Assembly: GCA_013151365.1 (NCBI GenBank)
Contig: JAADIK010000177.1
Span: 1 to 10,766, forward strand
Length of the DNA: 10,766 nt
Source: Deltaproteobacteria bacterium
GTDB taxonomy: Bacteria > Desulfobacterota > Desulfobulbia > Desulfobulbales > Desulfobulbaceae
Direction: 5' to 3'
Below the pieces are notes generated by a model. It did not search any database. It saw nothing but the letters and a program-made list of their open reading frames with translations, and was not told the DNA's origin. The translations under genes were made by a program, and so were the position numbers. Positions 7,046 through 10,766 of the stretch are shown here, in pieces; position 1 is the first letter of the stretch, and each line of letters begins with the position of its first letter.

Positions 7046-8209
7046 TCAGCCTTGCCGTAGACTGATCTCGTGTCGGGCAACCAGGCGGGCCTGTTCATCG
7101 GCCTGGAGAATGGCCGGTAAATCCAGCTGCTCGCCATTGTCGACCCGGGCAAGCGCTGCGGCTACCACCTTGACGATATCGCCGAAACCAAGCCGGCCGT
7201 CCAGAAAGGCCGCCACCGCCACCTCGTTGGCGGCATTGAGCACGGCCGGCTTGATCCCGCCCTTGGCCAGAGCACCAAAGGCCAGCTGCAGTGCCGGGAA
7301 ACGGTCATAATCAGGACTCTCAAAACTCAATTTACCACAATCGGACAAACTGAGCCGGGACAAACCGAGCCCGAGACGTTCCGGGTAGGACAGGGCATAG
7401 GCGATCGGAATCCGCATGTCCGGGATGCCGAGCTGGGCGACCACCGAACCGTCGATGAACTCCACCAGGGAATGCACGATCGACTCGGGGTGAACGACCA
7501 CGCTGATCCGGTCCGGCTCCATATCAAAGAGCCAGCGGGCCTCGATGACCTCCAGTCCCTTGTTCATCAGGGTCGCGGAATCGATGGAAACCTTGGGTCC
7601 CATGTCCCAGTTGGGGTGATTCAGGGCCTGGGCCGGGGTGACGGCCGCCAACTCCTCTTTTTTTCGGGACCGGAACGGCCCGCCGGAAGCGGTCAGGATG
7701 ATCCGGCCGACATCCTGCCGCCGGCCGGCCTCCAGGGCCTGAAAAATGGCGCTGTGCTCACTGTCGATAGGCAGCAGCCGCACCCCGTGTTGCCGGACCG
7801 CCGCCATGACCAGGCAACCGGCCATGACCAGGGTCTCCTTGTTGGCCAGGCCGATGTCCTTGCCCGCAGCAATAGCGTCAAGCGTCGGCAGCAGGCCGGC
7901 AGCCCCGACCACGGCGATCACCACCATGTCCGCGGCGGCCACGGTCGCCACCCGGCTATTGCCTTCCGGCCCCCAGAAAATCCGCTCCCTGAACTCGAGG
8001 GGCAGTTCGGCGGCCAGCCGGCCGGCCAGGTCTTCATCCGCCACGGAAATACAGTCCGGGGTAAATTCAACAACCTGCTGTTTCAACACCTCGATGTTGC
8101 GGCCTGCCGCCAGGCCGGCAACCCGGAACCGTTCCGGGAACTGACGGATTATGGCCATGACGTTCCGGCCGATGGAACCGGTTGAACCAAGCAGGGAGAT
8201 TGTTTTCAT
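7046..8209 (-). CDS. dxr: 1-deoxy-D-xylulose 5-phosphate reductoisomerase
   Basis: DXR converts 1-deoxy-D-xylulose 5-phosphate to 2-C-methyl-D-erythritol 4-phosphate using NADPH and a divalent metal, the first committed step of the MEP isoprenoid pathway and the fosmidomycin target. The 387-residue protein starts with the NADPH-binding loop LLGSTGSIG (6-14). It then shows LANKETLVMAG (121-131), the metal site PIDSEHSAIFQ with Asp149 and Glu151, TASGGPFR (173-180), HPNWDMGPKVSIDSATLMNK (198-217) and the third metal ligand Glu220 in NKGLE. The C-terminal domain with LNAANEVAVAAFL (324-336) is intact. The ATG overlaps the cdsA stop by two bases (ATGA), and GGAG lies 7 nt upstream. It ends 32 nt before rseP. 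All catalytic positions I can check are present. Confidence 0.97.
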   Translation of the reverse strand: MKTISLLGSTGSIGRNVMAIIRQFPERFRVAGLAAGRNIEVLKQQVVEFTPDCISVADEDLAGRLAAELPLEFRERIFWGPEGNSRVATVAAADMVVIAVVGAAGLLPTLDAIAAGKDIGLANKETLVMAGCLVMAAVRQHGVRLLPIDSEHSAIFQALEAGRRQDVGRIILTASGGPFRSRKKEELAAVTPAQALNHPNWDMGPKVSIDSATLMNKGLEVIEARWLFDMEPDRISVVVHPESIVHSLVEFIDGSVVAQLGIPDMRIPIAYALSYPERLGLGLSRLSLSDCGKLSFESPDYDRFPALQLAFGALAKGGIKPAVLNAANEVAVAAFLDGRLGFGDIVKVVAAALARVDNGEQLDLPAILQADEQARLVARHEISLRQG

Positions 8210-9006
8210 GACAGCACTCCCATAGAGAGAAGATAAAAAAGAATCGGCGCCGTAAGCAGCAGACTGTCAATCCTGTCAAGGACCCCGCCGTGGCCGCCCA
8301 GGATGGTCCCGGCGTCCTTGATCCCCTCGGAACGCTTGATCATTGATTCGGCCAGGTCGCCAAGGATGCCGATCACGGATAACCCCAGGGCCGCAAGGCC
8401 GATCACCACCAGGCTGACCTGCGGCAGCAGAAAATGGCCGGCCAGGAGCGCGGCCAGGACCCCGCTCGATATCCCGCCCAGGGCGCCGGCCACGGTCTTG
8501 TTGGGACTGATGCCGGGACAGAGCTTGCGCCGGCCGAAACCCTTGCCGATATAATAGGCCCCGGTATCGCTGCCGGCGGTAATGGCGGTGAGGACGAAAA
8601 GCCAGGCAACCCCCAGGGGCAGAAAACGGATCAACACCAGGTGGGCGAGACAAAAACCGATATACACGACCCCGAAAGCGGAACGGCGGATAAAATCAAA
8701 AACATCATCAAGGCGACGATAAGAGAAAAGGGCCACGACAATGGTGCCGAGAAAACCCAGAAACAGCCCGGCCATAACCAAATCAGGTCGCTGCAGCACC
8801 GCCGCGCCGACCGGCAGGAGGGCGACGGTGATGACCGCCGCGACCAGGAGCCGGTTGTCGCCTTGCCTGCCGGTCATGCGAAAGTATTCATGCAGGGCGA
8901 TGACCGCCAACAACATGATCCCCAGCCAGAACAGGGTTGCGGACGCCGCAAAGAGAAGCAACACCCAGAGGGCGACCATGGTCAAACCGGGAATAACGCG
9001 GCCCAC
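8206..9006 (-). CDS. cdsA: Phosphatidate cytidylyltransferase (CDP-diglyceride synthase)
   Basis: This integral inner-membrane enzyme makes CDP-diacylglycerol from phosphatidic acid and CTP, the branch point for phosphatidylethanolamine, phosphatidylglycerol and cardiolipin. The 266-residue protein is mostly hydrophobic with about 7-8 membrane segments by eye, starting at residues 8-37. The diagnostic C-terminal signature is complete: SMIKRSEGIKDAGTILGGHG at 221-240, followed by GVLDRIDS, with Lys224-Arg225, Lys230-Asp231, His239, Asp244 and Asp247. Before it come GSDTGAYYIGKGFGRR at 145-160 and SPNKTVAG at 167-174; the last replaces the more usual Glu of KTxEG by Ala173. The start is GTG at 9006, 6 nt after the uppS stop, with AGGGG 9 nt upstream inside the uppS end; ATG at codon 10 is a weaker alternative. 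The stop overlaps the dxr start (ATGA), so the two are probably translationally coupled. Confidence 0.95.
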   Translation of the reverse strand: MGRVIPGLTMVALWVLLLFAASATLFWLGIMLLAVIALHEYFRMTGRQGDNRLLVAAVITVALLPVGAAVLQRPDLVMAGLFLGFLGTIVVALFSYRRLDDVFDFIRRSAFGVVYIGFCLAHLVLIRFLPLGVAWLFVLTAITAGSDTGAYYIGKGFGRRKLCPGISPNKTVAGALGGISSGVLAALLAGHFLLPQVSLVVIGLAALGLSVIGILGDLAESMIKRSEGIKDAGTILGGHGGVLDRIDSLLLTAPILFYLLSMGVLS

Positions 9007-9012
9007 TGCCTC

Positions 9013-9759
9013 TTACCCCTGTCGCAGCTGCGCCCCGGTCTTGCCGAACCGGCGCTGACGCGTGCCGTAAACGGCAATCGCCTCAAGAAACTGCTCCCGC
9101 CCGAATTCGGGCCACTTGATATCGGTAAAATAGAGCTCCGCGTAGGAGAGCTGCCAGAGCAGGAAATTGGACAGACGCCTCTCGCCGCCGGTCCGGATAA
9201 AGAGATCCGGATCAGGCTGGCCCGCGGTATAGAGATGACTGGCGACCAGTTCCTCGTTCAGGTCCCGGACCGCCAGTTCACCGCCGGCGCACTTGCCGGC
9301 CAGTTGCCGGACCGCCCGGACAATCTCGCTGCGGCTGCCGTAGCTGAGCGCCAGGTTCAAGGTCATCGAGGAGCAATGGGCGGTCTTGGCCATGACCATA
9401 TCCAGGGTCTTGCGGACATCGGCGGGGAGGCGGTCCTGCTGGCCGATACACAGAAGATGAATATCGTTTTTCAGCATGGTTGTCAGCTCGGACTGCAGGT
9501 AGGCCTTGAGCAGGGTCATGAGCCCCTTGACCTCGAAAGCGGGACGGCGCCAGTTTTCAGTGGAAAAGGCGTACAGGGTCAGGTGCCGGACCCCGATCTC
9601 CCGGGCGGTCTCGACAACAGTCCGGACGGAATCGACTCCGGCCTTGTGGCCGAACAGCCGGGGCCGCTTTCGTTCTTCAGCCCAGCGGCCGTTGCCGTCC
9701 ATGACAATGGCGACATGGACCGGAACCAAGCGAATATCCGGAGAGGAGGCGGCATGCAT
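9013..9759 (-). CDS. uppS: Undecaprenyl diphosphate synthase (cis-prenyltransferase)
   Basis: This enzyme condenses eight isopentenyl diphosphates onto farnesyl diphosphate to make the C55 carrier lipid of peptidoglycan and O-antigen synthesis. The 248-residue protein has the cis-prenyltransferase signatures in order: HVAIVMDGNGRWA at 15-27, with catalytic Asp21; the YAFSTENWRRP segment at 63-73; NLALSYGSRSEI near 135-146; and FIRTGGERRLSNFLLWQ at 187-203, with the diphosphate-binding Arg189 and Arg195, ending in SYAELYF. Length is normal for the family. The start is the only ATG after the in-frame stop at 9763-9765, but no Shine-Dalgarno site lies at the usual distance; translational coupling to frr (21 nt upstream) is the likeliest explanation. 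It sits 6 nt before cdsA. In context it consumes the isoprenoid units supplied by dxr and ispG in the same cluster. Confidence 0.96.
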   Translation of the reverse strand: MHAASSPDIRLVPVHVAIVMDGNGRWAEERKRPRLFGHKAGVDSVRTVVETAREIGVRHLTLYAFSTENWRRPAFEVKGLMTLLKAYLQSELTTMLKNDIHLLCIGQQDRLPADVRKTLDMVMAKTAHCSSMTLNLALSYGSRSEIVRAVRQLAGKCAGGELAVRDLNEELVASHLYTAGQPDPDLFIRTGGERRLSNFLLWQLSYAELYFTDIKWPEFGREQFLEAIAVYGTRQRRFGKTGAQLRQG

Positions 9760-9780
9760 AATTCAGGGATGATGGGGGCA

Positions 9781-10338
9781 TCACACCTCCATGACTTCCT
9801 TTTCCTTGCCGGCCACGATCTCATCAATCTGCTTGATAAACAGGTCGGTCTCTTTCTGGGCCTCATCCTGGAGGCGGAAAAGATCGTCTTCGGATATTTC
9901 TTTATCCTTTTTCTGTTTTTTCAGCAGATCAATGGCTTCGCGCCGGACGTTACGTACCGCCACCTTGAATTCCTCGGCAATCTTGCCGACCTTTTTGACC
10001 AGTTCCTTGCGCCGCTCCTCGGTGAGCTGCGGGATAGCCAAACGAATAACCTTGCCGTCGTTGACCGGTGTCAAACCGAGATCGGTGGCCAGTATAGCCT
10101 TGCTGATTACCGCCAGCATCTGCGGATCCCACGGCTGAATCACGATCAGGCGGCTCTCCGGTATGGTCAGGGTCGCGACCTGGTTGAGCGGCGTCTTGCT
10201 GCCGTAGGCCTCCACGGTAAGTCCGTCAAGCAGTGACAGTGAAGCCCGGCCGGTCCGGATTCTGACCAACTCACGCTTCAAGGCGTCCACGCTGCTCCCC
10301 ATCTTTTCCCTGAGCTGTTCAATTATCTCGTTCGACAT
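9781..10338 (-). CDS. frr: Ribosome recycling factor (RRF)
   Basis: RRF works with EF-G to split the post-termination ribosome complex so the subunits can be reused; it is a soluble cytoplasmic protein. From the chosen start MSNEIIEQLREKM the protein is 185 residues, exactly the length of the E. coli protein. Family hallmarks are present: the N-terminal helix with LVRIRTGRASLSLLDGL, then EAYGSKTPLNQVATLTIPESR and IQPWDP, the LTPVNDGKVIRLAIPQLTEERR segment, and the long C-terminal helix rich in Lys/Glu with VRNVRREAIDLLKK. A longer start two codons upstream (10344, MTMSN) is possible, but its ATG directly touches the AGGAGG, so it should be poorly used. The gene follows pyrH after 69 nt and precedes uppS by 21 nt. 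Its TGA stop overlaps an out-of-frame ATG (TGATG). Identity is certain; the start is likely. Confidence 0.97.
   Translation of the reverse strand: MSNEIIEQLREKMGSSVDALKRELVRIRTGRASLSLLDGLTVEAYGSKTPLNQVATLTIPESRLIVIQPWDPQMLAVISKAILATDLGLTPVNDGKVIRLAIPQLTEERRKELVKKVGKIAEEFKVAVRNVRREAIDLLKKQKKDKEISEDDLFRLQDEAQKETDLFIKQIDEIVAGKEKEVMEV
9786..9790 (-). promoter_or_regulatory. GGAGG motif inside the frr 3' end, near the frr/uppS junction
   Basis: The last codons of frr contain GGAGG, followed after 4 nt by an ATG that overlaps the frr stop (GGAGG-TGTG-ATG, with TGA and ATG sharing an A). That ATG (9781-9779) is not in frame with uppS and opens only a short frame of about 34 codons. The apparent uppS ATG lies 26 nt downstream of the GGAGG and has no good ribosome binding site of its own. 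The motif may keep ribosomes at the junction and so couple uppS translation to frr, or it may be fortuitous. Confidence 0.35.
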
Positions 10339-10344
10339 CGTCAT

Positions 10345-10351
10345 CCTCCTT
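10345..10351 (-). promoter_or_regulatory. Strong Shine-Dalgarno site of frr that decides the start codon
   Basis: The transcribed strand reads AAGGAGG-ATGACG-ATG. The perfect AGGAGG core abuts the first ATG (10344-10342), leaving no spacer. It stands 6 nt from the second ATG (10338-10336), the normal distance. The second ATG is therefore the likely start of frr. This is the best ribosome binding site in the window. Confidence 0.8.
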
Positions 10352-10374
10352 CGGCTCTGATTCCCTGTGCAACG

Positions 10375-10387
10375 CCCGGCAACCGGG
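10375..10387 (-). other. Small GC hairpin in the pyrH-frr spacer
   Basis: The 69-nt spacer between pyrH and frr contains a perfect 5-bp stem (CCCGG / CCGGG) with a 3-nt loop, on the transcribed strand CCCGGTTGCCGGG. A further GCA/TGC pairing is possible outside a 3x3 internal loop. No T-run follows, so it does not look like an intrinsic terminator. It could be an RNA processing or stability element, or chance in GC-rich DNA; the second is quite likely. Confidence 0.25.
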
Positions 10388-10407
10388 ACATGCTTCGCGG
10401 ATCACCC

Positions 10408-10766
10408 TCAGGCAATCAGCGTCCCGATTTTTTCTCCGGCGGCCGCCCTGGCGATATTGCCTGCCGTCTTCATGTTAAAGACAAAGATAGGCAGTTTCTC
10501 TTCCCGGGCCAGCGAGATACCGGCGGCATCCATAACCCGCAGATCTTGTTGCAGGACCTGGTTATAGGTCAGGCTGTCAAAACGCTCCGCGTCCGGATGC
10601 TTTTCCGGGTCCCGGTCATAGACCCCATCGACGCGGGTCGCCTTCATCAGGACATCGGCGCCAATCTCCAGGGCTCGCAAGACACCGGCCGTGTCCGTGG
10701 TGAAATATGGATTGCCGGTGCCGGCCCCGAAGATCACCACCCGGCCCTTGTCCAGGTGGCGCAGGG
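10408..10766 (-). CDS. pyrH: UMP kinase (uridylate kinase), C-terminal part; 5' end beyond the window
   Basis: This is the C-terminal ~119 residues of bacterial UMP kinase, which phosphorylates UMP to UDP in the cytoplasm and belongs to the amino acid kinase fold. The reading frame stays open through the right window edge (…LRHLDKGRVVIFGAGTGNP…), so the GTG at 10740 is an internal valine, not the start. Visible signatures are GAGTGNPYFTTDTA (the UMP-binding TGNPxFTTD segment), the ADVLMKATRVDGVYDRDP segment that follows it in PyrH proteins, and the closing stretch KLPIFVFNM…GEKIGTLIA, which matches the family end. The stop is TGA at 10410-10408. The full protein is usually about 240 residues, so roughly half is missing. 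It lies directly upstream of frr, the common bacterial order (often tsf-pyrH-frr). Identity is very secure; nothing can be said of its start or promoter. Confidence 0.96.
   Translation of the reverse strand, partial: LRHLDKGRVVIFGAGTGNPYFTTDTAGVLRALEIGADVLMKATRVDGVYDRDPEKHPDAERFDSLTYNQVLQQDLRVMDAAGISLAREEKLPIFVFNMKTAGNIARAAAGEKIGTLIA

Noticed and set aside
8485..8508. CdsA KTVAG in place of the usual KTxEG as a sign of inactivation
   Set aside because: The catalytic C-terminal signature with its Asp, His and Lys residues is intact, and this loop varies in the family; too little to claim loss of function.
8434..10236. Very long plus-strand open frame (600 codons) spanning cdsA, uppS and frr
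   Set aside because: It lies antisense to three securely identified genes, has a low-complexity Gln/Gly/Asp/His-rich translation and no recognisable domain. Long antisense frames are expected in GC-rich coding DNA with strong third-position bias.
10738..10766. GTG at 10740 as the start of a short gene
   Set aside because: The frame continues upstream to the window edge with conserved PyrH residues (LRHLDKGR), so it is an internal Val of a truncated pyrH.

Overview
The window is one uninterrupted run of housekeeping genes, all on the minus strand. Transcription runs from the right end to the left: pyrH (cut by the right edge) - frr - uppS - cdsA - dxr - rseP - tsaB - ispG - proS - a RelA/SpoT-family gene, then the first codons of what may be an eleventh gene cut by the left edge. 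The DNA is GC-rich (roughly 60% by eye). The order pyrH-frr-uppS-cdsA-dxr-rseP, followed by tsaB, ispG, proS and an RSH gene, together with the style of the proteins (short RseP with one PDZ domain, bacterial ProRS with an inserted editing domain and extra CxxC pairs), suggests a deltaproteobacterium / Desulfobacterota, perhaps Desulfobulbales-like. The taxon is inferred from gene order and general protein character; no database search was done.

Layout from the 5' end of the transcript: UMP kinase (10766-10408, partial), ribosome recycling factor (10338-9781), undecaprenyl diphosphate synthase (9759-9013), CDP-diglyceride synthase (9006-8206), DXP reductoisomerase (8209-7046), the RseP site-2 protease (7013-5925), TsaB (5940-5233), IspG (5187-4090), prolyl-tRNA synthetase (4010-2283) and an RSH-type (p)ppGpp synthetase (2260-59). 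Spacing is tight: cdsA/dxr overlap as ATGA, rseP/tsaB overlap by 16 nt, and every gap is about 80 nt or less. No convincing terminator or internal promoter is visible, so the whole set could be one operon. No stretch over 300 bases lacks a gene, and there is no RNA gene, mobile element, CRISPR array or long repeat.

The genes link several growth functions: pyrimidine nucleotide supply (pyrH), translation (frr, proS, tsaB for tRNA t6A), the MEP isoprenoid pathway (dxr, ispG) feeding the undecaprenyl carrier (uppS), phospholipid synthesis (cdsA), envelope stress proteolysis (rseP) and the stringent response (RSH gene).

I see no novel multi-gene system here. The most interesting point is the RSH protein. 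Its ppGpp hydrolase (HD) domain has lost most catalytic residues (the HD pair reads HG, the ED pair reads KE, and the Arg and Asn positions are also changed). Its synthetase domain is intact and carries the RxKD motif usually found in bifunctional Rel/SpoT enzymes. Smaller points are a likely start correction for frr, an unusual translation-initiation arrangement at uppS, and a possible truncated zinc-ribbon gene at the left edge.
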